The notes under the pieces are model-generated. The model saw only the letters and a program-made list of their open reading frames with translations. It made no database searches and was not told the origin of the DNA. Positions 7,484 to 15,573 of a stretch of 33,187 nt of DNA are shown here, one piece after another (positions within the stretch are counted from its first letter, which is position 1; each line of letters begins with the position of its first letter). Location: the NCBI GenBank assembly GCA_027451505.1, contig DAIDJD010000078.1, positions 1 to 33,187 of the forward strand, written 5' to 3'. Position numbers and translations under genes: made by a program. The stretch is from a candidate division FCPU426 bacterium. GTDB taxonomy: Bacteria; Oederibacteriota; JAJYGY01; DAIDJD01.

Positions 7484-8518
7484 ATGCCCAATTCCGCCCT
7501 TCCCGCAGGTGATCCGCGACCGGATTTGGCCCAGATCTACGGGCCCGTCCAGCAGGACCTGGACCGCACGGACCGCCTCTTCGAGGAGGCCCTGGCCACC
7601 GACAACCAGTTCGTCCTGGATATGGTGCGGTATCTGGGCGAAACCCAGGGCAAAAAGGTGCGGGCGGCCCTCTGCCTCCTGTCCTACCGGGCCTGTTTGG
7701 CCGGGGCCGCGGGGATGGACTCGGAGAGCTACCGCCAGAGCTTGGTGACGGCGGAGGCCGTGGAACTGATCCACAACGCCACCCTGGTGCACGACGACGT
7801 CATCGACGACAGCGACACCCGACGGGGCCGCAAGACGCTGAACTACCGCTGGGGCAACGAGGTGACGGTCCTCATGGGGGACTTCATCTTCGCCCGCGTC
7901 TTCGGGCTGCTGGCGCGCCACGTCTCCCCGGAGGTCATCCAGGTCATCTCGGTGGCCACGGACCGCCTCTGCGAGGGCGAGATCCAGGAGGTGCGCGCCC
8001 GGTTCATGGTGACGCAGAACGAGGCCGAGTACTACGACATCATCGGCAAGAAGACCGCGGCGCTCATGGCGGTGGCCTGCGAGGCGGGGGCCATGCTCGC
8101 GGGCGCGGAGGATGGCGTGAGGTCGGCCCTGCGCCGTTACGGCGAGGGCGTAGGGGTCGCCTTCCAGGTGGCCGATGACCTGCTGGACTTGACCGCGCCC
8201 GAAGCGCGCTTGGGCAAGCCCAACGGCCATGACATCAAGGAGGGCAAGTTCACCCTGCCCCTGCTGCACGCCCTCAAGGCCTGCGGCCAGGGTGAGCGCG
8301 CCGAGGTCCAGGAGGTCCTGCTCAAACCGGAGTTGGCGCCCCACGATGTGGAATTCGTGATGGGCTTCATCCGGCGCCACGGGGGCATCGCCCACGCCCG
8401 GAACCGGGCCGCGGAGTTGGTCCGCGAGGCCAAGGCCGAGATCTCCGCGCTTCCCGAGTCCTCGGCCAAGGCCGGGCTCCTGGGCCTGGCCGACTACATC
8501 ATCGCGAGGGAGTTTTGA
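7484..8518 (+). CDS. ispB: Polyprenyl diphosphate synthase (quinone side chain)
   Basis: This 344-residue trans-prenyltransferase elongates allylic diphosphates with isopentenyl diphosphate to make the long tail of menaquinone or ubiquinone. The first Asp-rich motif is DDVIDD (104-109) inside [12 protein letters not shown]. The second is DDLLD (231-235) inside AFQVADD, followed by [17 protein letters not shown]. The small residue context before the first motif fits long-chain octaprenyl/heptaprenyl synthases, but chain length cannot be fixed from sequence. The start at 7484 matches the leaderless promoter; frames starting at 7400 or 7475 are possible but lie on or before the -10 box. The stop overlaps the TTG start of nuoA (TTGA), tying quinone synthesis to complex I expression. 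Confidence 0.9.
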   Translation: MPNSALPAGDPRPDLAQIYGPVQQDLDRTDRLFEEALATDNQFVLDMVRYLGETQGKKVRAALCLLSYRACLAGAAGMDSESYRQSLVTAEAVELIHNATLVHDDVIDDSDTRRGRKTLNYRWGNEVTVLMGDFIFARVFGLLARHVSPEVIQVISVATDRLCEGEIQEVRARFMVTQNEAEYYDIIGKKTAALMAVACEAGAMLAGAEDGVRSALRRYGEGVGVAFQVADDLLDLTAPEARLGKPNGHDIKEGKFTLPLLHALKACGQGERAEVQEVLLKPELAPHDVEFVMGFIRRHGGIAHARNRAAELVREAKAEISALPESSAKAGLLGLADYIIAREF

Positions 8519-8889
8519 GCCTCATCAACCTGACGGCCTACGGATACGCGGGCTTCTTCTTCCTGGCTGGCATCGCCTTCGTCGTGGGGGGGCTGGCGGC
8601 GGCGTGGGTCCTGCGCCCGAGCAACCCCAACCCGACCAAGCTCGACAACTACGAGTGCGGCGAGGTCCCCATCGGTTCGGCCTGGGTGCAGTTCCACGTG
8701 GGCTACTACCTCATCGCGCTGGTCTTCGTCCTCTTCGAGGTCGAGGTGGCCTTCCTTTTCCCCTTCGCCGGGGCCTTCCGCCTGTGGGCCGATCCCTGGG
8801 GCCCCATGGCGGCGGCGGGCGTTTTCATCGGGATCCTGGCCCTGGCGGATGCCTGGGCCTGGCGCAAGGGGGCGCTGGAATGGCTCTGA
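8515..8889 (+). CDS. nuoA: NADH-quinone oxidoreductase subunit A
   Basis: This 124-residue membrane subunit of complex I has three transmembrane helices. The conserved loop around Cys48 ([13 protein letters not shown]) and the acidic helix [15 protein letters not shown] with Glu75 and Glu77 are diagnostic. It helps form the quinone-site/E-channel region with NuoH, NuoJ and NuoK. The start is a TTG overlapping the preceding stop as TTGA, with GAGGG just upstream. Its 3' end overlaps nuoB by 10 nt. Confidence 0.93.
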   Translation: MSLINLTAYGYAGFFFLAGIAFVVGGLAAAWVLRPSNPNPTKLDNYECGEVPIGSAWVQFHVGYYLIALVFVLFEVEVAFLFPFAGAFRLWADPWGPMAAAGVFIGILALADAWAWRKGALEWL

Positions 8890-9440
8890 GCCCCCTCCAG
8901 AAGGCGGCCGGGGTCCTGTCCGCCGCGCCGGGCGGGCAGTTCGTGCTGCTCAACGCCGAGGCCCTGTTCAACTGGTCCCGGGCCAACAGCCTGTTCCCGC
9001 TCACCTTCGGCCTTTCCTGCTGCGCCATCGAGTTCATGGCCGCGGGTATGTCGCGCTACGACATGGCCCGTTTCGGCGCCGAGGTGGCCCGGGCCACCCC
9101 GCGCCAGGCGGACCTGATGATCGTCGCCGGCACGGTCACCGAGAAGATGGCCCCGGTCGTGCGTACCCTTTACGACCAGATGCCCGACCCGAAGTACGTG
9201 ATCAGCATGGGGGCCTGCGCCACGGCGGGCGGACCCTTCTACTACGACAACTATTCGGTGCTGAAGGGGGTCGACCAAGTGGTGCCCGTGGACGTCTACG
9301 TGCCGGGCTGCCCACCCCGGCCCGAGGCCCTCATCTACGGCATCCTCAAGCTCCAGCAGAAGATCATGCGCGAGCACCCCATCCTGGGCCCGCGGCTGAA
9401 GGCCCAGGCCGAGGCCCGCGCCGTCGGGGGGGGCGCCTGA
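8880..9440 (+). CDS. nuoB: NADH-quinone oxidoreductase subunit B (N2 cluster)
   Basis: This 186-residue peripheral subunit carries the terminal [4Fe-4S] cluster N2, which passes electrons to quinone. The four ligands are the tandem Cys47-Cys48 in LSCCAIEF, Cys113 in GACATAGG and Cys144 in PGCPPRPEA, all in the family positions. The ATG at 8880 lies 10 nt inside nuoA, with AAGGGGG about 8 nt upstream. nuoC follows after 2 nt. Confidence 0.95.
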   Translation: MALSPLQKAAGVLSAAPGGQFVLLNAEALFNWSRANSLFPLTFGLSCCAIEFMAAGMSRYDMARFGAEVARATPRQADLMIVAGTVTEKMAPVVRTLYDQMPDPKYVISMGACATAGGPFYYDNYSVLKGVDQVVPVDVYVPGCPPRPEALIYGILKLQQKIMREHPILGPRLKAQAEARAVGGGA

Positions 9441-9442
9441 CC

Positions 9443-9907
9443 GTGGAGCGCGCGGAACTGCTCGCGGCGGTCGTGGCCGCCTGCCCCACCGCCGCGGTCG
9501 ACGCGGCGCCCCAACTCCCCGAGGCCAAGGTCCCCCGGGAGGCCTTCCGGCCCCTCATGGAACGGCTCAAGGCCGATCCCGCCCTGGCCTTCGACTACCC
9601 GATGTCCATGACCGCCGTCGACTGGCCCGAGGCCGGGGCCATCACCTGCGTCTACCACCTCGCCAGCATGGCCCATGGGCACAAGATCGTGGTGAAGTGC
9701 GACGCCGACCGGGCCCGCCCCGAGGTGCCCACGGTCTCGGACCTTTGGCGTGGCTGCGAGTGGTTCGAGCGCGAAGTCTACGACCTCTTCGGGGTCGTCT
9801 TCACGGACCACCCCGACCTGCGACGCATCATGCTCACCGACGACTGGGTGGGCTACCCCCTGCGCAAGGACTACCGCGACTCACGCATCGCCGGGAAGCC
9901 CTACTGA
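9443..9907 (+). CDS. nuoC: NADH-quinone oxidoreductase subunit C
   Basis: This 154-residue 30-kDa-type subunit supports NuoB and NuoD in the quinone-reducing Q module. The signature WFEREVYDLFGVVFTDHPDL (107-126) is nearly canonical and is followed by RRIMLTDDW...PLRKDY. The GTG at 9443 starts just after the nuoB stop. It is a separate gene rather than a nuoCD fusion; nuoD begins 2 nt after its stop. Confidence 0.94.
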   Translation: MERAELLAAVVAACPTAAVDAAPQLPEAKVPREAFRPLMERLKADPALAFDYPMSMTAVDWPEAGAITCVYHLASMAHGHKIVVKCDADRARPEVPTVSDLWRGCEWFEREVYDLFGVVFTDHPDLRRIMLTDDWVGYPLRKDYRDSRIAGKPY

Positions 9908-9909
9908 CC

Positions 9910-11046
9910 ATGGACTCCCCCGCACCCAACCGCGCGCCCCAGGCCAAGGACGCCCTCAAGACCGAGGAGTACTTCATCAACATGGGGCCCCAGCACCCCT
10001 CGACCCACGGGGTGCTGCGCCTGGTGATGCGCCTCGACGGGGAGACCGTGCTCCAGGTGGTCCCGCACCTGGGCTACATCCACCGTTCCATCGAGCGCAT
10101 GTGCGAATGGGACGTCTACCCCCAGTTGGTGCACTTCACCGACCGCATGGACTACCTTTCGGCCATGTCCACCAACTGGGCCTATGTCCAGGTCGTGGAG
10201 AAGGCCCTGGGCTTGGTGGTCCCCGAGCGGGCCGAATACATCCGGGTGATGGTGGCGGAGCTCAACCGCCTGTCCAGCCACGCCATGTGGTTCGGGGCCT
10301 ACTGCATGGACCTGGGGGCGGCCTCGGCCTTCTTCTACGGCTTCCGCGAGCGCGAACTGGTGGTGGACCTCTTCGAGACCCTCTGCGGCCAGCGCCTCAC
10401 CTACAACTACATGCGCATCGGCGGGGTCTCCAAGGACCTCACCGAGGACTTCGCGCCCCGGGTGCGCGACATCTGCGAGACGTTCAAGCGGGCCGTGGAC
10501 GAGTACGAGCGGCTGGTCAGCGGGAATGTCATCTTCCGTCAGCGCACCGAGGGCATCGGGATCCTTTCGCCCGAAAAGGCCGTGGGCTACGGGTGCGGCG
10601 GGCCGGTGCTGCGGGGTTCGGGGGTCCGGTACGACCTGCGCAAGGACGACCCCTACAGCGTCTATCCGCGCCTGAAGTTCGACGTCCCCGTGGGCTCCCG
10701 CGGCGACTGCTTCGACCGCTACCGGGTGCGCCTGGAGGAGATGCGCCAGAGCGTCCGCATCCTGGAGCAGGCCCTCGAGCAGTTGCCCGGGGGGGCCTGG
10801 ATGGCCGACGTCAAGGCCGTGCGCCCGGCCAAGGGCGAGTACTACGCGCGCCTGGAGACCGCCCGCGGCGACATGGGCGTCTACTTCGTCAGCCAGGGCG
10901 GCACCAAGCCCTACCGCATGAAATTCCGCACCGCCTGCTTCAGCAACCTGTCCTGTTTGCCCGAGATCAGCGTCGGCTGGAAGATCGCCGACGTGGTCTC
11001 CATCCTGGGCAGCTTGGACGTGGTCATCCCCGACATCGACCGGTGA
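9910..11046 (+). CDS. nuoD: NADH-quinone oxidoreductase subunit D
   Basis: This 378-residue 49-kDa-type subunit lines the quinone pocket with NuoB. The conserved N-terminal NMGPQHPSTHGVLRL includes the His loop that contacts quinone, and LGYIHRSIERM and DRMDYLS follow. The C-terminus ends in DVVIPDIDR, as typical. It descends from the [NiFe]-hydrogenase large subunit; the hydrogenase Ni-binding Cys pairs are absent, so a hydrogenase reading is excluded. The ATG at 9910 is 2 nt after the nuoC stop. Confidence 0.95.
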   Translation: MDSPAPNRAPQAKDALKTEEYFINMGPQHPSTHGVLRLVMRLDGETVLQVVPHLGYIHRSIERMCEWDVYPQLVHFTDRMDYLSAMSTNWAYVQVVEKALGLVVPERAEYIRVMVAELNRLSSHAMWFGAYCMDLGAASAFFYGFRERELVVDLFETLCGQRLTYNYMRIGGVSKDLTEDFAPRVRDICETFKRAVDEYERLVSGNVIFRQRTEGIGILSPEKAVGYGCGGPVLRGSGVRYDLRKDDPYSVYPRLKFDVPVGSRGDCFDRYRVRLEEMRQSVRILEQALEQLPGGAWMADVKAVRPAKGEYYARLETARGDMGVYFVSQGGTKPYRMKFRTACFSNLSCLPEISVGWKIADVVSILGSLDVVIPDIDR

Positions 11047-11050
11047 CGCC

Positions 11051-12187
11051 GTGACCCCCGCGCCCCTTCCCCTGGTCCCGCCCCCGGCCTTCCGGCTGGG
11101 CGCCTTCCTCTGGAAGCTCGTCCTGACCCCCGGCGCGGCCCTTTCCGGCACCGTGGCCCCGGCGCTGCGCGCGGCCTTGGGGCCCCACCTGCCGCCGGCC
11201 GGGGTCGAGGCCGTGCTGGCGCTGCTGTGCTTCGTGGCCATGTCCGGTTTCGTCACGGTGACGGCGCTGGTGTTGACCCTGGCCGAGCGCAAGGTGGCGG
11301 CGTTCTTCCAGAACCGCAAGGGCCCCAATCGGGTCGGCCCCTGGGGCCTGCTGCAGCCCATCGCCGATGTGGTCAAGCTCCTGCAGAAGGAGGACACCGT
11401 GCCGCGGGCGGCCGACCGGCCCGTGTTCCTTCTGGCGCCCTTCATGGCCATGGCGGCCACCTACATGGTCCTGGCCGTCCTGCCCTTCGATCGGGGCCTG
11501 GCGGTCACGGATCTCGACCTGGGCGTGCTCTACATCACGGCCGTCTCCGGGCTCGGCGTCCTGAGCATCCTGATGGCGGGCTGGGCCAGCGCCAACAAGT
11601 ACTCGCTGCTGGGCGGGCTGCGCAGCGCCGCCCAGATCGTCAGCTACGAGTTGAGCCCGGCCCTGGTGGTCCTCAGCGTGGTGCTGTTCTCGGGCACCCT
11701 CAGCGTCCAGGGCATCGTGGAGCGCCAGGCCGCGGGGTGGAACCTGTGGGCCATGGGCCCCATGGGCGTGGTGGGAATGCTCATCTACCTCACGGCGGGC
11801 ACGGCCGAGATCAACCGCGCGCCCTTCGACCTACCCGAGGCGGAAAGCGAGCTCACGGCGGGCTACCACACCGAATACAGCGGCATGCGCTTCAGCATGT
11901 TCCAACTCGCCGAGTTCATGAACATGTTCGTGGTGGCGGCGTTGACGGCGACCCTGTTCCTGGGCGGCTGGCAGCCGCTGGGGCCCCTGGCCGCGCTGCA
12001 CATCCCCGGGTACCTCTGGTTCTTCGGCAAGTCGGGCGCGATGGTGTTCGTGATCATGTGGTTCCGCTGGACCTTCCCGCGGGTGCGCGTGGACCAGCTC
12101 ATGACCCTGGAATGGAAGATCCTGCTGCCCCTCTCGTTCCTCAACCTCATCGGCGTGGCCCTGTGGACCGCGCTGGGGATGAAGTAG
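11051..12187 (+). CDS. nuoH: NADH-quinone oxidoreductase subunit H
   Basis: This 378-residue membrane subunit links the Q module to the proton-pumping arm and has about eight transmembrane helices. Key segments are AERKVAAFFQNRKGPNRVGP (78-97), the DVVKLLQKED loop, and NRAPFDLPEAESELTAGYHT, whose acidic residues form the E-channel entry. The N-terminus carries about 50 residues before the first diagnostic helix, longer than many homologues; the GTG at 11051 is 4 nt after the nuoD stop and no better internal start is evident. Confidence 0.94.
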   Translation: MTPAPLPLVPPPAFRLGAFLWKLVLTPGAALSGTVAPALRAALGPHLPPAGVEAVLALLCFVAMSGFVTVTALVLTLAERKVAAFFQNRKGPNRVGPWGLLQPIADVVKLLQKEDTVPRAADRPVFLLAPFMAMAATYMVLAVLPFDRGLAVTDLDLGVLYITAVSGLGVLSILMAGWASANKYSLLGGLRSAAQIVSYELSPALVVLSVVLFSGTLSVQGIVERQAAGWNLWAMGPMGVVGMLIYLTAGTAEINRAPFDLPEAESELTAGYHTEYSGMRFSMFQLAEFMNMFVVAALTATLFLGGWQPLGPLAALHIPGYLWFFGKSGAMVFVIMWFRWTFPRVRVDQLMTLEWKILLPLSFLNLIGVALWTALGMK

Positions 12188-12188
12188 C

Positions 12189-12656
12189 ATGGGACCTCTG
12201 CGCTGGATCGCCGGGATTCTCCTGGGGGCCTGGAGCCTGCTCAAGGGCATGGGCGTGACGATCCGCGAATTCTTCTCGCGGGACGTGACCCAGCAGTACC
12301 CCAACGAACGCTGGCGCGTGGCCGACCGCTTCCGCGGCCGCGTGGACCTGCCGCTGGATCCGGTGAGCGGATCCCACAAGTGCACCCTGTGCATGCTCTG
12401 CGTCCGGGCCTGCCCCAACGGCAGCCTCGAGATCGTCGCGGGAAAGGGAACCGACGGGCGCACCCGGGTGCTGGAGAAATACATCTACAAGCTCGGCACC
12501 TGCACCCTCTGCGAACTGTGCGTGGAGGCCTGCAACTTCGACGCGATCCGCATGAACCACGACTACGAGCTGTCCACGTACGACCGCCAGTCCCTGACGC
12601 TCGTCCTGAACGAGCCCGCGCGGTCCGCGGGCCCTGGCGCGGCGGGGCGGCCGTGA
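12189..12656 (+). CDS. nuoI: NADH-quinone oxidoreductase subunit I (two 4Fe-4S clusters)
   Basis: This 155-residue ferredoxin-like subunit binds clusters N6a and N6b that relay electrons to N2. The ligands are Cys65, Cys68, Cys71 and Cys75 (CTLCMLCVRACP) and Cys105, Cys108, Cys111 and Cys115 (CTLCELCVEACN). The second motif has Asn where the last Cys is usually followed by Pro. An N-terminal amphipathic helix precedes the clusters. The ATG is 1 nt after nuoH; the stop overlaps the nuoJ GTG as GTGA. Confidence 0.95.
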   Translation: MGPLRWIAGILLGAWSLLKGMGVTIREFFSRDVTQQYPNERWRVADRFRGRVDLPLDPVSGSHKCTLCMLCVRACPNGSLEIVAGKGTDGRTRVLEKYIYKLGTCTLCELCVEACNFDAIRMNHDYELSTYDRQSLTLVLNEPARSAGPGAAGRP

Positions 12657-13177
12657 CGCTGCCGGCCCTGGTCTTCTACGCCTGCGCCCTGGGCGCGCTG
12701 GTGTGCGCGCTCCTGGTCGTCAGCAGCCGCAACGTCTTCCACAGCGCCCTGTTCCTGGCCGGGGCCCTGGCCAGCTTGGCCGTGGTCTACCTGCTCCTGG
12801 ACGCCGAGTTCCTGGCCGTGGTCCAGTTGCTCATCTACGTCGGGGCCGTGATCGTGCTGGTGATCTTCGCGGTGATGCTCACGGCCAAGGTGGGCCTGTC
12901 CGCGGCCCCGCAGACCAACCGACTGGCCCTGCCCGCCGGCGTGGGCGCCGCGGGCCTGCTGGTGGTCCTCCAGCGCTGGCTTCTGGCCACGCCCTGGGCC
13001 CAAGCCCAGGCCTCCGCGGCGGCGGACCGGGACCCCCTCGCGGCGGGGTCGCCGAACCTGCAGGCCTTGGGCCTTTCGTTGTTCACCCGCTACGTCTTCC
13101 CCCTCGAGATCACGGCCCTCATCCTCTTCGCCGCGCTGGTGGGCGCCGTGCTCATCGCCCGAAAGGACCGGCCATGA
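12653..13177 (+). CDS. nuoJ: NADH-quinone oxidoreductase subunit J
   Basis: This 174-residue membrane subunit has five transmembrane helices. The third-helix region with FLAVVQLLIYVGAVIVLVIFAVML is the family signature, including the helix that changes conformation during turnover. The C-terminal helix ends in GAVLIARKDRP. The GTG start overlaps the nuoI stop and the stop overlaps the nuoK ATG (ATGA), so translation is coupled on both sides. Confidence 0.93.
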   Translation: MTLPALVFYACALGALVCALLVVSSRNVFHSALFLAGALASLAVVYLLLDAEFLAVVQLLIYVGAVIVLVIFAVMLTAKVGLSAAPQTNRLALPAGVGAAGLLVVLQRWLLATPWAQAQASAAADRDPLAAGSPNLQALGLSLFTRYVFPLEITALILFAALVGAVLIARKDRP

Positions 13178-13491
13178 TCCCCGGAATCTCGCTGGGCCAG
13201 GTGTTGGCCCTTTCGGCGGCGCTTTTTTGCGTGGGCCTCTACGGCGTGGTCACCCGGCGCAACGCGGTGGGGGTCCTGATGGGGCTTGAGCTGATGTTCA
13301 ACGCCGCCAACCTGAATTTCGTGGCCTTCAACGGGTACCTCCACCCCCTGGCCCTCACCGGGCAGACCTACGTCGTGTTCACCATCACCATCGCCGCGGC
13401 CGAGGCCACGGTCGGTCTGGCCCTGGTGGTGAGCATGTTCCGGGCGCGCCGCAGCGTGCTGCTGGAGCACGCCGACCTGCTCAAGGGCTGA
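13174..13491 (+). CDS. nuoK: NADH-quinone oxidoreductase subunit K
   Basis: This 105-residue MrpC-like subunit has three transmembrane helices. The two intramembrane glutamates needed for proton transfer are Glu39 (LMGLELMFNAANLNFVAF) and Glu77 (TIAAAEATVGLAL). Length and motifs are canonical. The start overlaps the nuoJ stop as ATGA; nuoL starts 18 nt downstream with its own AAGG. Confidence 0.95.
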   Translation: MIPGISLGQVLALSAALFCVGLYGVVTRRNAVGVLMGLELMFNAANLNFVAFNGYLHPLALTGQTYVVFTITIAAAEATVGLALVVSMFRARRSVLLEHADLLKG

Positions 13492-13509
13492 GCCCACCCA
13501 AGGTCCTCC

Positions 13510-15573
13510 ATGCCACTGTCGCCCGCCGTCTTCCTCATCCCCCTGCTGCCCTTCGCCGGCTTCGCGGCCAATTTCCTGTTCCTGCGCAGGAGCCGGCGCG
13601 GCGCGCCCCTGGTGGCGCTCGCCGCCGTGGGCCTCTCCCTGGTCCTGAGCCTGTGGATCGCGGCCGGGGTCCTGGCCTCCCCCGCGGCGCGGACGCTGCA
13701 GACGCCCTGGCTCGCCGTTTCGGGGCCGCTCCCCGGGGGCTTCGCCATCTCCGTGGGCGCCCTGGTGGACCCCCTGTCGGCCCTGCTGCTGGTGGTGGTG
13801 ACCCTGGTGTCGTTCCTGGTGCACCTATACAGCCTGGGCTACATGCGCGAGGATCCGGGCCTGCCGCGCTTCTTCCTCTACCTGGGCCTGTTCACCTTCA
13901 GCATGCTGGGCCTGGTGCTCAGCCCCAATTTCTTCCAGATGTACATCTTCTGGGAGTTGGTGGGCCTGTGTTCCTACCTGCTCATCGGCTTCTACGTCGA
14001 CAAGCCCGAGGCCAACCAGGCCGCCAAAAAGGCCTTCGTGGTGAACCGGGTGGGCGACTTCGGGTTCTTCCTGGGCATCGTCGCCCTCACCGCCTATCTC
14101 GGAACCGCCGACTTCGCGCACGTGCCCGCGATGGTGGGGCGCTGGCCCCTCTACGGCCCGGCCTGGCTTCCGCTGGGCGCCGTGGCCCTGCTCCTGTTCG
14201 GGGGGGCCGTGGGCAAGAGCGCGCAGTTCCCCTTGCACGTCTGGCTTCCCGACGCCATGGAGGGGCCCACGCCGGTCTCGGCGCTCATCCACGCGGCCAC
14301 CATGGTCGCGGCGGGCGTCTTCCTGGTGGCGCGGGCCTACAGCGTGTTCGACGCCGCCCTGATGGGCAGCGTCGACGCGCCCCTGGTGGTGGCCTGGATC
14401 GGTGGCTTCACGAGCATCTTCGCGGCCACGATCGCCTGCACCCAGCATGACATCAAGCGGGTGCTGGCCTATTCCACCCTTTCCCAACTCGGCTACATGG
14501 TCCTGGCCCTGGGGGCGGGCGGCCTGGGCGTGACCGCCGGCGTGTTCCACCTCTTCACCCACGCCTTCTTCAAGGCCCTCCTGTTCCTGGGGGCGGGTTC
14601 GGTCATCCACGCGGTCCACAGCAACGACCTGCGCGCCATGGGGGGGCTGCGCCGCCGCATGCCGGTGACCGGGATTACCTTCCTGGTGGCCTGCCTGGCC
14701 ATCTCCGCGATCCCTCCCTTCGCCGGGTTCTTCAGCAAGGACATGATCCTGGACGCGCTGCGCCAAGCCCACCTGACGGCGCTCTACACGGTGGCTGCGG
14801 GGGTCTCGTTCCTGACGGCGTTCTACATCTTCCGGCTCTACTTCCTGGCCTTCGAGGGCGAGCCCGCCCCGGCCGATGGCCACGGGGGCCACGGGGCGGC
14901 CCACGCCCACGAGTCGCCCGGCACCATGACCGCGCCGCTCCTGGTCCTGGGGCTGCTCAGCTGCGTGGCGGGCTTCGCCGGTCTGTCCTGGGGCGGGAAG
15001 AGCTTCGGCTCCTACATCCGGTTCGACCGCCCCGCGTCCCTGGCCGCGGATTGGACCCGCGCCACCGCGCTGGCCTCCGCCCATCCGGACGCCCGCGGGC
15101 ACCTGGCCCTGGCCGACGCCCTCTGGGCCGGGCCGGAGTCCGCGGAACCCGCCGCGGCCCCGCCCGCCCCTGAGCCTTCCCGTGCCTTCACCTTGGACCT
15201 CTCCGTGAGCATCCCTGCGACCCTGCTGGGCTTGGCGGGCCTGTTCCTCGCCTACGCGGTCTACCGCCGTCGCTGGCTGCCGGCCGAGCGCCTGGCCGCG
15301 GCCTTCGGGCCGGTGCACACGCTCGTCCAGCGCAAGTACTACGTCTACGAGGCCTATCGCTGGGCGCTGGACCACCTCTACTACGTCCTTTCGGCGGGCA
15401 TCGCCTGGTTCGACCGGCACGTGGTCGACGGGTTCATGAACGCACTGGCCTGGGCCTCCCAGGCCGGGGGGGCCGGGGCCCGTCGCCTCCAGACGGGCCG
15501 CGTCCAGGCCTACGCCCTGGCCATGCTGGCGGGGCTGCTGTTGCTGCTGGCTTCGCTCAAGGTGCTGCTGTGA
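13510..15573 (+). CDS. nuoL: NADH-quinone oxidoreductase subunit L (antiporter-like)
   Basis: This 687-residue distal antiporter-like subunit pumps protons and carries the lateral C-terminal helix. Conserved residues include Glu149 in FWELVGLCSYLLIGF, Lys236 in GKSAQFPLHVWLPDAMEG, the TQHDIKRVLAYSTLSQLGYM helix, HAFFKALLFL with Lys355, and Lys410 in GFFSKD. Between the core helices and the lateral region there is a His/Gly-rich loop (about 455-468). The ATG at 13510 follows AAGG by 7 nt. The stop overlaps the nuoM GTG. Confidence 0.95.
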   Translation: MPLSPAVFLIPLLPFAGFAANFLFLRRSRRGAPLVALAAVGLSLVLSLWIAAGVLASPAARTLQTPWLAVSGPLPGGFAISVGALVDPLSALLLVVVTLVSFLVHLYSLGYMREDPGLPRFFLYLGLFTFSMLGLVLSPNFFQMYIFWELVGLCSYLLIGFYVDKPEANQAAKKAFVVNRVGDFGFFLGIVALTAYLGTADFAHVPAMVGRWPLYGPAWLPLGAVALLLFGGAVGKSAQFPLHVWLPDAMEGPTPVSALIHAATMVAAGVFLVARAYSVFDAALMGSVDAPLVVAWIGGFTSIFAATIACTQHDIKRVLAYSTLSQLGYMVLALGAGGLGVTAGVFHLFTHAFFKALLFLGAGSVIHAVHSNDLRAMGGLRRRMPVTGITFLVACLAISAIPPFAGFFSKDMILDALRQAHLTALYTVAAGVSFLTAFYIFRLYFLAFEGEPAPADGHGGHGAAHAHESPGTMTAPLLVLGLLSCVAGFAGLSWGGKSFGSYIRFDRPASLAADWTRATALASAHPDARGHLALADALWAGPESAEPAAAPPAPEPSRAFTLDLSVSIPATLLGLAGLFLAYAVYRRRWLPAERLAAAFGPVHTLVQRKYYVYEAYRWALDHLYYVLSAGIAWFDRHVVDGFMNALAWASQAGGAGARRLQTGRVQAYALAMLAGLLLLLASLKVLL

